This document shows positions 37,301-51,100 of a DNA stretch of 64,000 nucleotides, piece by piece (position 1 is the first letter of the stretch; the number at the start of each line of letters is the position of its first letter). The notes beneath the pieces are model-generated. The model was given only the letters and a program-made list of their open reading frames with translations, did no database searches and was not told where the DNA came from. The DNA is from Priapulus caudatus (lineage: Eukaryota > Priapulida > Priapulimorpha > Priapulimorphida > Priapulidae): assembly GCF_000485595.1 (NCBI RefSeq), contig NW_014577242.1:195210-259209 (forward strand), in the 5' to 3' direction. The position numbers and the translations under genes are program-made.

Positions 37301-39984
37301 CTGCTGAGTGTGAGTGCTGTAACGTTGATGGGCGGCTATTGGGCGAAACCTGGTTTATGAACAAGATGTGTCAACTCCAGGAGTGGTGGCATAAGGTGAA
37401 AGAAGGCGAGTTTCGACAGTAAATTTGTACGTAAACACGACGCCATGAATTCGTAGCTATTCATTTGGCGGTAGCACGCACTATCTGGATACATGTATAG
37501 CCGCCAGCTATGAGAGTTATGAGAGATAAGTGCCACTCATACTGTCATACAGTCACAGTCACATCCATAATCTTGAGCTTATCCGGTATAGCCCTGTATG
37601 TATAAGTGTAGTGGTCACAGAGGCAATTATTGTCACTGTGCGTGTGCATATACAACTAATAGCTGCAGCTTATTACTGTAAATGTTTTCTCAACTAAGAA
37701 TGAGCCGCTAATTCCAGATATTTATTATCTAATCTTCTAGAATTTCTTAAATGTAATATCAGCAGTAAATAATGCCAAGGAGGGATATTTAGATTATTTA
37801 CTCCCAGTAATATGATATAGTTTTTACACCACGAAGCACGTAAGCATATACTTGGATTTCATCAGACTCGCTTAGCTACAGAGAGCGCACAATATACCAT
37901 GATGATCTACACCCTCTAGTATATTGCAAAAAAAAAATCACAAACGGAGACTGAGTCACTAAATGGACAAGCGTTTTCCGGATTCTCCTTTCTCAAGTTC
38001 CCCTAATGCACGAACAGCATGCGTCACGTGACACCCCTCATCACTCCCACCCCACATGCAGGGCTTCACTGCTGCACAGATGATGAGGGAAGAAGAGCAG
38101 CGTGTGGCAATCAATAGGACACATCGAAGAAGCACGACGGAGTCTGGCTAATGGAGCGAGCAAGAAGCGATGTTATCTGCATTACGTATTCAGGGTGCGA
38201 AATTAACAGGAGTCCGGAGTCAAATACTCCCCGATTTACTGTCGGACTCCCTGATTTGACATATGCAGGAGTCCGTGTGACTCCCTGATAATTCTGCCAT
38301 ACTAACTAGTTCATTCCAGAGCATGGCCTCGCGGAATTACTGTATTTTTTCAGCTAATGTCCAAAGAAAATTCGGCAGACGTGCAACTGCATGAATCTTA
38401 AAAATAAGCACATGCGTTATTGTTAATATCTTTAATTTTGAACCTCAGACTGCGGACTCCCTCATTTTGCTGCGGACTCCATCTTTTTTAGGGTAGGGAC
38501 TCACTACTCTGAGTCTGAGTCCGTTGGACTCCCTTGTTCAAAAGTTAATTTCTACCCCTGCGTATTGCGTTTGCATGTATAAATAACGCCTTGGCAGATA
38601 CCATCGTGTGACGCCATTGTCGCCGCTTCCATTCCCGACTCCTTACAAGCAGCTTTCGTGCACATGCAGCTCGATAGATTCTCCGGGAGAGCTCAATGGA
38701 AATGGTAGTGGGTAGAAGGGGTGCAGGTCCGAGACACGGCGATGTACAATAGTGTGTAACGAAGAAAATGGCAATTTTTGCATCAAAGTTCATGAACCGT
38801 ACTGAGGGTACTGACTCCTGAGGCTGATGGCGTTGCATGTCATTATCACAAAATTGTAATTATTATGCTGTCTGTCGTGCGTCGCTGTTGGCGCTAGTGA
38901 GCAATTTACGTAATGGGTAGAATATTCCAATGTAGCGCGTTATCGTTCGGATTTATCGCAAGAGCCTAATCGATGTGAGTATATATAGTGATCACGGTTG
39001 GTGCGCTCTGCTAAAAATAGATTAGATTTCGTTGCACGGCTGTGTGCGAGCCACCTCTGCATTGCCGCGGTGTAGCCTGTGCTGTCGTGTATGAAAAAGC
39101 CTGGCATCAGCGGGGGCAGTCGCATTTGCGGTAAGATGCGGTAGATTTCTACCTACTTGTTGTAAGATGCCTAATTGATCAGGAATTGTGTACAAATCGA
39201 GGGCATGTAATTGCACCGATAGGCACGGCGGCGCTGCTCTGATCGTCTGGCTCGTCGTTCGGGAGAGCGGCTTTTCGGTGACATTGCATTTATAGCGACG
39301 CGCGCGCGGCAGAGGTTTCATCAGACTGAATGTGAATGCGGCGCTCCCTCACCGCGGCACAGTGCCTCGCTGCGCGCACCTGATCGTAGCCACTGGGGAC
39401 AGCAGCTGATTATTGCGCAAGTAATAAACTGCCGAGTTTATGCTATAATGTGGCTCTAGTCTATGTATGCAGACGGGCCCCAGACGAGTGCACTCGGTCG
39501 GGAAAGGGTCGGAGAAATTGATGTCATCTAGCGACAACGTTTCGCCGACTGCGTAATTGCAGGATTCTCTTCTCTGACAGTCTGCGGGTTTAGGCAGATG
39601 AAAAATAGCATCGGGGACTGATTAAGCCATGTAGGTAGTGCAGCTGCCGTGCGTATAACCAACCACGTTGATTGTCACTCACGGAGGTTTTCCTTTGGCT
39701 CGTTTCAGGCAAATTCTCGACTTGAAGTATGGACTGAAGCGATGGCAAATCGGCGAGATGGCTTCCAAGATCGGGCAGCTGTATTATCATTATTAGTGAG
39801 TCGAATCGCTTTGATCCATTGTCGCGGATCAGCGTCTAAGCGTTTAGCACGATTTATCTCGCTACGTGCAGAGACGTAATTCGGCGCGTTGTATTGATGC
39901 GCTGGCGACGGCGAAGATGCTACCATTACCGATCATGCTGAGAGCTGTCTGAGAGGCAGCTGCATGTACAGCTGTCCTATCTAG

Positions 39985-40021
<37 letters not shown>

Positions 40022-43000
40022 TATACTTAGTGACTGCAGTGAGATATAATGCTCTGCCATTATAATTTATATCCCGATACACCTGCAGTCTTTGCTCTCG
40101 CAGACGCCTGCCACACGCCAGTGGGCGCTCCTGGAGTCGTTCGATCGTAAATTAAGAAAGAAAAAAAAAATTGCGGATTGTCGCGTGCCGTCGGCGAAAC
40201 GGCATTCGACATGAACGAGTGCCGTGGTGTTCGTGGCGGCGCGAGCTTGGCGCTAATTGTGTGGCGGTGACTCACCGTAGGCGATCCACGCGAGAGTGCG
40301 TATCGGAGGGTCGGCGCCGGGCGCCCGGCGCTCGCTCGAGCCGTGTCGCGCTGGCTGCAGGGAGCTGGTCGCCGTGGCGACGCCTGACCCAGCGACTCAC
40401 CTTTTGTTTGTTGCGTCGCGTCGAAGGTGCTCATGGATGGGGTGACCGGTCGCGTCGGCAGCCTGGAGCCGCGTGGCGCCCTCTAGAGCGGTAACCGGCC
40501 ACTCCGGACATCGTGCTGGCGGTATTCGTGGCGGCACAGTGCGTTACAGTAGCTTGAGTGAGACTCGCGCGGCTGCAGCGGTCGATACGCAAACGATGAA
40601 GACACGCGGCGTAAAAACCCGCCGACGCAATCGCGTGATTCTGCTGCGCCGTTGTACTGCTGAGCTGCACGGTCGAGATTGCCGCCTACAGAGCAAGCGT
40701 CCGCGTGACATCTGCAATGTTGTGCGGCACCGTCTCTGCGCCGTGCTGAGATATCTTGTCGGGCATGGCAGGGTGGGAGCGTCGGCGCGGGGGGGGGGGT
40801 ACTTTGGTGCATTGTACGTGAGAGCAGTGGGGGGCTAGTTTGCATCGATGCATGGCGATGTGGGAGCAGCCGCGGGGGGGGGGGTTTGCAATCGTGCATG
40901 CGCAAGGGTTGGGGCATTGGAGGCTAGATTGTATCAGTGCATAGCAGGGGGCGGGGAACACCAGGGAGTAAGTATGCATTAGCTGGTGTGCGGATTGTAG
41001 GGGGGGGGCGGTACGTGCGTGTACGCGCGTGTACGTGTGCGTGTGCGTGTACGTGTGTGTGGTAGCATCTGTTGCCCCGCTACCGAGCGATTTAGCAGCT
41101 ATCATTTCCATCGCGTTAGGCGCATTACGTACGGTACCTTACGTCTGTTTCTCTGTGTATCCGGCCACAAATTACTGCAGGATGGCGCCTGCCACTCGTG
41201 GCAGAAATAGTGAATCTACGCCGAAGAACGGAATACGAAATTAGTCATTTCACGAGTTTCGTGGTCCGCAGGGCAGCCAGCGTGCATCGACAGTGCCTAG
41301 TGAGAGTGTGAGGCCAAGCTACTCTATCTTCTCGCCTCTTTCATTCCATTCAAAGGCGCTTCTAATTCGTTCACCATTGACTGTGTGTAACTGAATGTGA
41401 CACATTCTTGCTCCCTTACATATTTCTCCAGTGTTCCATCGCGATTACGAATTTGCATCATTTTTCTTAATGCTCCGCTAATGCACGATGTCTAGTTTAT
41501 GTCTCATCCAATTTCTCGGTTTCGTTCTCGCTTCACTGTTCTACTCGTTCTCAACTTTTTATCCATCTCCACTTTTCTATCTTTCACATGTCCTATCTTT
41601 GTGTTTCCGTTGATCTTTACATCTCTCGATCTCTAACGTTGCTATTTTTGTGTTTCCGTTCATCTTCACTCCTTTCTATTGCTCACATCTTTCATCACTC
41701 AGGTTTCATTCAATCGGCACCCTTCCTATTCCACTATTATTCGGTTTAGGCAGTAACAAATTTTATTGTATTTCAGCCACCGTGCCCGTGCGTTTGATTC
41801 AGTTAGAATGAATACGTCACCGCAAATGTACTCGCATTACAACAAAATATTGACAAAAATTCAGTTATATCAGTTTGTTCGCTCTTTATGGTTGATTTGC
41901 AGCATTTTACTCCGCGTTTTTGACGTTCCATTCACTGTACACAAACATTCACGGCTCATACATAGCTAGCCCATGGTGACCAATTAGTAAAAGTTAAATC
42001 GCCCAGATGCTTCTTCATTTCTTTATTGCACATGTATTTTTCACTAGTGTAAAAATAATAATGGGATATTTATTTAGTGCTAGATGTTGCAAACAATTAG
42101 GCGGCAGGTACCCTTAGCAACCCTTCAATTTTAGTATATTCTAAAACAGACAGGTGTTTTCTATTCACTTGTCAATTTTCCTCAGTTATGTTGACTCACT
42201 ATCATATTATCGGGCTTGCTTAATTGGTCTCCCATCCAATTTTCTTAATAATATAAAGCTATATAATAATAATGATGATGATGATAGTGATGATGATGAT
42301 GATAATAATAATCATCATCATCATCATAATAATAATACTGCAAAAAATCGCTTTGAATCCTTATGTCCCAGGTTGGGACACGGTCAACCCAGAAGCTACC
42401 GGCTAATGCCGTGATCCACTGAAATAATAATAATAATGGTACTGTTGCGGCTGTTGCTACTACTATACTGATACACTGCTCCTGGTACTGCTACTGCTAC
42501 TGCTACTGCTACTGCTACTGCTAGTAGTAATAATATAGAAATACGAATGCAAAAGTTATCTTTCTGTATTGTCAGCTCGGGGTCATGCAGAGATGGCTGT
42601 ATTTACTGGCCGAGCGATGCTCACATAACGATCTGTCGTGGCACAGAGTGTGTTGTGAAACCTGTTACCACGCGGCATAATCTTCTGGGACCCACTGCTG
42701 TTCCACTTGATTGACACTATCTAGGTTATGCAAGCCGCATGGCTCAACCTCTCCAACGCCATGCTTCTGTGACACAATTCTCCGGGCAAGAATCTTTGAC
42801 GTAGAGTACTATGCCCTCCTAGCACGGCGTGCCTGGATCGATGCGTCCCCGCCTGACCCTTCAACTGTCACCTGTCGTTGCGCATTTTGTCGTTGAGAGA
42901 TACGACATTGTACGAACACAGTAGCGACTGTGTTTATTGAAATCAATACTGTATATATATANNNNNNNNNNNNNNNNNNNNNNNNNNNNNNNNNNNNNNN

Positions 43001-43350
43001 NNNNNNNNNNNNNNNNNNNNNNNNNNNNNNNNNNNNNNNNNNNNNNNNNNNNNNNNNNNNNNNNNNNNNNNNNNNNNNNNNNNNNNNNNNNNNNNNNNNN
43101 NNNNNNNNNNNNNNNNNNNNNNNNNNNNNNNNNNNNNNNNNNNNNNNNNNNNNNNNNNNNNNNNNNNNNNNNNNNNNNNNNNNNNNNNNNNNNNNNNNNN
43201 NNNNNNNNNNNNNNNNNNNNNNNNNNNNNNNNNNNNNNNNNNNNNNNNNNNNNNNNNNNNNNNNNNNNNNNNNNNNNNNNNNNNNNNNNNNNNNNNNNNN
43301 NNNNNNNNNNNNNNNNNNNNNNNNNNNNNNNNNNNNNNNNNNATAGTATA

Positions 43351-43442
<92 letters not shown>

Positions 43443-44938
43443 TCAATATACAATACACAGCCTTCATGTCGATATGGTGAAGTGGCTATTGTGTACACGA
43501 TGTGATATTTTAAAGTCCGTATTCGCCGCGTGTTTTTGTCGTCGAGAGCTAGCGATCTGTATAGCCTCACTGAAGCACGCCCCATTTCGTTTCCGCGCTT
43601 CTTTCAGCTTGAGAACCAGCGAGACGAATTACCTCAACGAAGCGTTCTCGTTCTACTCTGCCATCAAGGCCCGCGCGTACTACTCCAAGGCGACGCGGGA
43701 AGACAGGTGAGTGAGGGGGCGTCTCTATAGCACGTATTATGTGTCGAGTGTGATATCCGGGAATGTTTAACTATAACTATAATATATTTTAATGTAATAT
43801 AATCAAGAACCCATTAACCCTTCTATAATGGGGGTTAATGAGCTCTTGATATAATGTATTATAATATAATATAATGTGATATAATATAATCATACAATAG
43901 ATATTATACTACAATTAATGGCGCTGACAGTTTGTCTAGCGCTCGGCGAGTCGTAATGGATTGATGTTCGCGGGCGTTCTATTCGGTGAAGACCTCATCA
44001 GTCGTGATTTACGCAGCGAGTGTATGTGTGTGTGTGTGTGTGTGTGCGCGGCCGCCTATTGTCTGCCTTGTACCCGCACGTTTACTACGCGGTCGGGTTA
44101 CGGCATGTGCACACAGCAGTGGGTGTTGCTATCCCCCGGGCGTAGAGGGACAGTCACGTGATACTGTTGACGTATACTTCAAAGTCCAAATCTTCCACAG
44201 AAAGATTCCACAGTCATACTTCCGTACTAGACATGGCCTTATATCCCTAACCCTAACCCTAACCCTAACCCTAACCCTAACCCTGATCCTAACCCTAATC
44301 CTAACACTAGTGCTGCCACATTGCGGTACTGTCCCTCCACGCCCGGGGGATAGCATTTCCCCACAGCAGTGGCTCCGCATCGCGCTTTAACTCCATTTCG
44401 AGCGATGCAGCAACAATCCGCAACAATAATAGAACAATCCGACTGCGTTTCCTACGTGATGTTTCGCTGCACTGCGCGGGTTAATGCGCGGCCGCCGGCG
44501 CGCCTTCTCCGGATTCGAAACGTAAATGCTGCGAGTGAGCTTTCATGGCTCTCGGTGGATGCGCCTTTATTGTGGCGGGAAGTTGGGAACCGTAACTCGC
44601 CGGTAGTCTCGGCTGACGTTCTGCCGGCAGTCGAGTGGTGTCGGCTCAACTCGGCTGCCGCGGCGGGGAGGCTGCAAAAACCCGCCGTTGCGCGCTGGAA
44701 ATTTGGTTCGGTCGTTCGCGAGATTCGGATCAGTTATCGAATGTTGGCTTTTGTGTCCCTTCACGGACGTTTAGTCTTCAATTGCCATGCTGTTTTACTG
44801 TTAACTAGATTGTGTGGTAAACGCAATGATACTGTCTGTAGCCTGCTGTCTGTCTGTCTCTCTCCCTCTCTCTCCATCTCTTTCTCTCGTTCTCTTTATA
44901 TTTTTTATCGTATTTCTTCGTATGCCTCCTTTCTCTCG

Positions 44939-44996
<58 letters not shown>

Positions 44997-45015
44997 CTCT
45001 CCTCTCTCATCTCTC

Positions 45016-45061
<46 letters not shown>

Positions 45062-45062
45062 T

Positions 45063-45101
<39 letters not shown>

Positions 45102-48100
45102 GCCTCTCGCCTCTCGCTGCTCTCTCTCTCGTCTTTCTCTCTCTGCTCTCTCCTCTCTCTCTCTCTCTCTCTCTTCCCTCTCTCTGTCTCTCTGCTATTT
45201 TTCACATTTCTTTATAAGCCATTAGGAATCAAGTGCTTCATGCTTGTCCAGCAATAATGCTTGTTCAAATTTGCTTTCAGACACCATTAGGTATCCTCAC
45301 TAAGCATTTGTTTAACGGCCAGGTAGAGAATAGCCGAACTATATAAATCGACGAGCGGCCTGCTGTCCGCCAGTGATGTTCTAGCTTCCTCTAGCCTGTC
45401 ACTCACTTTTTCCCTCGTTGCTTTGGTGTGTGTGTGTGTGTGTGTGTGTGCGTGTGCGGCGGTAGCGTGTGCGTGTGCCCGACGGCTGCTCAAGGTGGCG
45501 GCGGCTGTGCGTGTGTGCTGTGCGTGTGCGTCCGTGCGTGCTGCGTGCGTGCGTGTGCGGTTCGTGGCTGCGCGCGTGTGCGACCGTCTGCGGCTCCGGT
45601 GCATCGGCGCGGGCGGGTCCGGCTGCGCTAGGTGTGCGTGTGAGTGAGTGCCATTTTTAGCTCATCTGATCGATAGTCAGCATCGCAGCTTAGATAGAAT
45701 CGCATGCTATTGTCCGTCCGTCCGTCCGGTCGTGCGTACGTCCGTTCAACAGTCCCCCCCCCCCCCCGCCTCTCGCCCCGCTGTTGGGCACTAAAATCTA
45801 AACGGCTCACGTACGGTTCACGATATTCGGGACCGTGGGGGGAGGTGGGCGGTAATCGAAAACGAGGTCGGGCCATGTCGAAGCTGGGGCCGTCAAAGAC
45901 TCAAAGGTCAAGAGTTGTAAAAAAAGGGGAAACATTACCCTCCTTAAAACTTAAGGTATTAAAGAGGAAATGCAGAATTGCGCACAAATTCTACAACGGC
46001 TCGACCTTAGGCTCGTGATAGTCGTGTTATAGATCATGGTAGGAAAAGCCATCACTGGTGGGCCGAAATTGGAGGTCACAGCGTCAAAAGTCATGGGGAC
46101 ACCCGAGGGCAGATTTTAGACATTTTCTGAGGACAATGGATCTGACGTGAGCGATTGAAAAATTCTTTTTGTTTGCAGCGGTACGTGGCCATTTTTATGC
46201 GTTTTTATTGAAAGGACCATGAAAATGTTTTCCGGCTGAATATGGCAAGAGTACAGGTCGGATAACCTTTTGACCCTCAAGAGGAGGGTAAACATGGATT
46301 TGGTTGACTGGTTAACAAAGACTGAAGCTGCCCTTTTGCTATTGTGCGATGTGACGGGCTACAGTTGCACAGTTTCAATTGCAAGACAAATGTTTGTTTG
46401 AAGCAAGGTTATGCTCTTTAAATCATACTGAGTTTCTAAAGCAATCTGGTATTAGCACCCTGAGTAGCACCCTGTATTAGCACACCTGTTAGATGAACCC
46501 TGAACTGCTCGCGTGGGTAGGCAAAAACATGGGAAGGCAGGCCGCAATTACGCATGGCATCGGGTGGTGAACTGGCCAAATATTCTATCATAATTATTGG
46601 CCTGGCCTACTGCAGAATGCAGATGGTGTTAACTCACAGCTGAGCGAAATCTCGCCGCCTGAATATACTTGGATTTCAAGGCAACTCAATGGAGTTGAGG
46701 TTATCAACGCCACGAAGGGTTGATGCCATCTTCATTATGATTACACTTGCAGACGCGCCATCTCGCGTCAGACCTATGGCCTAGTTTAAATTAGATTATT
46801 TTAATGTAAACTTTGTACATGTAGACGAATAAATAGTACAGAACTATGACGTACCCCGGGATGTAATAACTATATTTACTTTTATCTTGAATCTTAACAC
46901 ATATTCATGTAGCTATGGCCGTGCGTACTCCCTTTAGCCAGTATGCGAACCATACGCTGTTACCCCCATAGAAATATTAGTAGACACTATATGTTTATCC
47001 ATTTTATGGCTGCTTACACTCAGGACGGCCGCGCCAAAAATAGAAACGAAAGTATTATTTGAGACGGTGGCCAGTTAAAAGCATCCGCTGGCTGTTTTTA
47101 TTTATTTATATAATTTAAGAGAGAGAGAAAGTCTAAGCATAAAGAGCGAGAGAGATGTAGAGAGTTAGTAAATTGAGACAGGGACAGGAGAAACGGTGAT
47201 ACGGTTGTATTCTGCGAGCAGGAAAACGGGGTACAATTAGGTCGTTCGAGATCGTGGTGGCAAGGGGATGGGAGTGGGAGGCAGGCAGGGAGGGAAGGCG
47301 CGAAGGCAGGGGAGGGAGATAAGGAGGTAAGGGGTGGAAGTGTAGAGGCAAGGCGGAGTGAAGTGGCGAGCAGGGGGGAGGGAGGGGCAGGAGGAGGAGG
47401 GAGCGTGAGTGGACGCAGGGCGGAGGGAGGTGGGAGAGAAAGAACCCGCCCCCTCTAATTAAACTTGGAGATCCATGCTCATATGTTGAAATCTTTTATT
47501 GTCAACGTCAAATGTCATTCATTAACTTGTATTTGAATTGTTATTATTGTTCTTGTTATAGAATTAGGCCACTCTCAGAGATTAGGTGGGTGCGAAAGTG
47601 TAGCTGATATATTTGTTCGAATTGGCTGCAAAAGTCAAACAAGAATAAAGAAGACTTATGTATAAGACGTCTTGCTATTCACAAATGAATTTATCAGCAG
47701 AACACCAGACACCAGATGAGCCCTGTCGCACTGCGGCACTTGTTCAAATATCACTAGTTGCCGAAATAGTCCAGATATTTTCTTGAGGCCACACTGAAGA
47801 CTGAGCCTGGTGGTGTAGTTTAGGTTTGTGATGTACTCCAATTAGGTTCGTTAATTAGATGGACTTTAGCTTGCTAGTACTACACCTACCATTTATAGAA
47901 GCCTCACTAACTTGCTCGTCTTTGAATACGCTTAATATTTGATGCATCTTTATTGATTACAGTGCACAATCCATTCGTAATAGAAACAAAACTAGTTATC
48001 TCGGCTCGTGGGATAGAATCGTATAAATCCCATAAAATATATAATCCTGAAATGCTGTACGTGCTAACGCGAACCACGAAACGAGAATGATCAGAACTCG

Positions 48101-51100
48101 GCAGCGGAGAAGGCCTAGCAGTCGACGCGAGGCGGATGCGGCATGCCGAATCCCAAGGCTTGCGCTTCCTCTTCGTCTCTGCTCTCCTTACGGCGGCTCG
48201 TCCGCCTTCCTTGTGTCTGCCTAACAAGCAGAAGTACAGCTGCAGAGTCGGGGAGGGGGGGGGGGATGCTGAAGTTAGTTTAATCCGAGAAGGCTCTGAA
48301 TCGGTACAGGGCTTCAGCTTCAGACATGCTCTGGGGGGGGGGAGCACGTAACCCTTTCAGCGGTCTCTGCGTGTGTCTACTGCCGACGTGTGGCTGCATG
48401 AGCTAGAAACACTCTCACTCGACAAAAGCAGGTTGAGTGCGTGCGCACGTGTCGAGTCGGGTGCACGTAGTCCGCCCGGTGGGGCCCCTCAGCGTTTATC
48501 CCGACCACTTCTCTATCCACTCACGGAACTTCTACACGGGAGCCTTTCAATTAGAAGCATCACTGAGCACTCGCCACTGAGCACTCTTTCGCGGCAGATG
48601 CAAGGTGTTAGGCTAAAATGCGAAGTCCCTGGTGACGACCGATTGCGGAAGATCTTGAAAAAATTGCCGCATGCTGCATCGCTGCTCTGTCGTGGGGATC
48701 GAAATGTGAGACAAGGAAAAACGAGCTGTACGCGTGGTTTTTACTTTGCTAACTAAACTGACCAAATATGAGTTTTTCTCTGGCTGAACTAACCTTGTTT
48801 ACAATTCAAATTCAATTATCTAACAGAACATCGCTGTTTGATGTGCACACAAGCGGAAGACCATTAGCAGCCCAGGGCGTAATATATCGTGTGATATTTG
48901 GCCGGAAAATAATTTACTCAATCGTATTTAAATGTCAGAGTAGCAAGCTCAATTTCATTAATTTTAAATTGAAATTGTTCTGGCAGTGAGCTTAGTCATT
49001 AGCGTTATTCACACTGCAATGGAAACGCAAACGTAATATGACAAAATTATAAAAACCATCAATATTTTTAGGTAAATTAGTTGCGTTTTATACTACGTCT
49101 ACTACTACTACTACTGCTACTGCTACTGCTACTGCTACTGCTGCTGCTGCTGCTGCTGCTTGCTGCTACGGCTACGGCTACGGCTACGGCTACGGCTACG
49201 GCTACGACCACTACTACTACGTATTGTTTGTCTTGTTGCAATAGGGATATTGAAAAATATGATTTTACAGTTGTCGGGTTTTCTGTTGCTGCATGCCGCA
49301 CCTAGCTAGGGAATCACAATGGTTGCGCTAATGTGTTTTGGTTTAGCGGGGAATAGCAGAACGATTTTTAATTGCTAATCGATTCCATAATAAATTAATA
49401 TTTTAAGTTGTCGTATTAACATTATGCCAGCAACAGAGTTAGCACCAGTAATGGTAAAGTGGTCCATGTGTTTTCGAAAAAAAAGAAGTTCTGCACGTCG
49501 CTGTGTGTTTACCGCTTATTTTTAACCTGGGGATGACCACTTAATCAGGACATTTTCGTGGTTAATGTGGGTACCACCATAACTAGCAGCTTTTAAAGTA
49601 GATTTTGTAAGAAATCTTACACGAGGTGGGTTACTTGGAGTCGAGGTGTAACAACATGTTGTCGTAGCTGAGCATAGGGAAGTAAGGGGGCTGGCTGCCT
49701 CGACGCACTGTCGCGCTGGAAAGACACTTCTGCGTCGGGTGGACGTAATTAATTTTCCGTCCCGTCAAATGAACGAGCCCGGTGACAGGTATATATATAT
49801 ATATATACTGGCGAGGAAAGAGCGTGAACATATGAGCAGAATTTGGGGAACGTACCGAACGAAATTCAACATGCGACTCACGCAAGATTTCACGTGGCGC
49901 CATTGAACCGTGATTTTTATTTCTGTCGCGCATTTTGTCGCCATCGCAAAATTACCGGCGGCGGTGTAATCAGATTAGTTTTTCGAGCAGATAGTTTCGC
50001 ATTATACATAATTATATCAAGAATGTGGGTGTCTGCTGGGCGTGTGTGTGAGGTGGGGGGGTACTCGTCTGTCCACAGCTGCTGTCCCTCTGCTGGCTGC
50101 CTGCTTCACGCCATCTTCAGAAAGTTCCAGGTTTTCTCGTAACGCATGTCGCAGTGATACGATGTTTATGGATGAATCCGAAAGAATATCCGTGTTAGAG
50201 TAGCAGTGCGGTACTGATGTGTGTGTGTGTGTGTGTGTGTGTGCGTGCGTGTGTGCGTGCGTTCGTGAGTGTCTGCATGTATGCTTGCATGTGTCTTCCG
50301 TGGACGCTTCCTGCCTTGCGATACCCAGTGCACAGCATGCTGCAGTCTCGCCCGCATGATGCCTTCGCAACGTGCGCGCACCTACGTGTGTGAAATGTGT
50401 CTCGTGGTTTTTCACTCACAGCATCTCTGGCAGGCCAGACTTAATGGTGAAGAAGCTGCGCTACTATGCGAGGTTCATCGTTGTCTGCCTGCTGCTGAAG
50501 AAGATGAAGATGGTGCGGGAACTAGTCAGGGTAAGGCTCACCGACTCCTTCTTTCTTCCCACCTAGACGAGCTGTGCAATAAAAATAATGTCATAATGTA
50601 AATATTAAAACTTTGAAAAATTTGAAAAATATAAAAGATGCATGAAAAATAAAATAAAGTATTGTGAAAAATATGAAATATATAACTGAGATTCGCGTGA
50701 TAAAAGAATCGCATGAGGTGAAGGGAGCAGTCATGAAGGAGGGTGAGAGGGAGTGGTTGCGAGATGAAAGGACAGTGGATCTAGTAAAAGGAAGAGGGAG
50801 AAGGAGAAAGCAAGTTTCTAATTTTATTCACGAGTACTTATTCTTTTGTATTTCTACAAGGAATGAGTAGTTAAACATTAAGCCAGTAACCGCAAGAGCT
50901 TCTGAAATTATAATAATCATCACTGTTATTAACTCCAACAACATTTTTTAATCTTCATAGCTCTTATAACTCCAGCAAACATTTTGATCACTGCTGCTTT
51001 AACGACTTCAGCAACATTGTTATGCTTTGTTGCTGTTATACGACCAGCAACATAATTATTCCTGTCATTGCCAACTTCATTGCGAGGACTGTCCAGTTCA

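Larger units (their letters stand above)
39796..43607. other. SCAI intron 3, with an assembly gap
   Basis: Contains an (AT)n run at about 39987-40024, a GC-rich stretch at 40080-41060 with poly-G runs, trinucleotide arrays at 42265-42337 and 42485-42532, and the N gap. ORFs in the GC-rich part have no family features. It could be an internal CpG-rich regulatory region, but nothing proves that. Confidence 0.5.
43707..50433. other. SCAI intron 4 (6.7 kb, largest intron)
   Basis: The largest SCAI intron. Besides the repeats listed separately it has a stretch at 46330-47100 and one at 47460-49080 where I see no gene. Poly-G runs occur at about 48255-48265 and 48331-48340. Confidence 0.5.

Noticed and set aside
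40060-40917. Several overlapping open frames on both strands
   Set aside because: They overlap one another in a GC-rich intron segment, include poly-G and poly-C runs, and show no motif.
44369-45217. 282-codon open frame rich in Ser and Leu
   Set aside because: Most of it is translation of the (CT)n tract; its non-repeat start has no family features and it lies in a SCAI intron.
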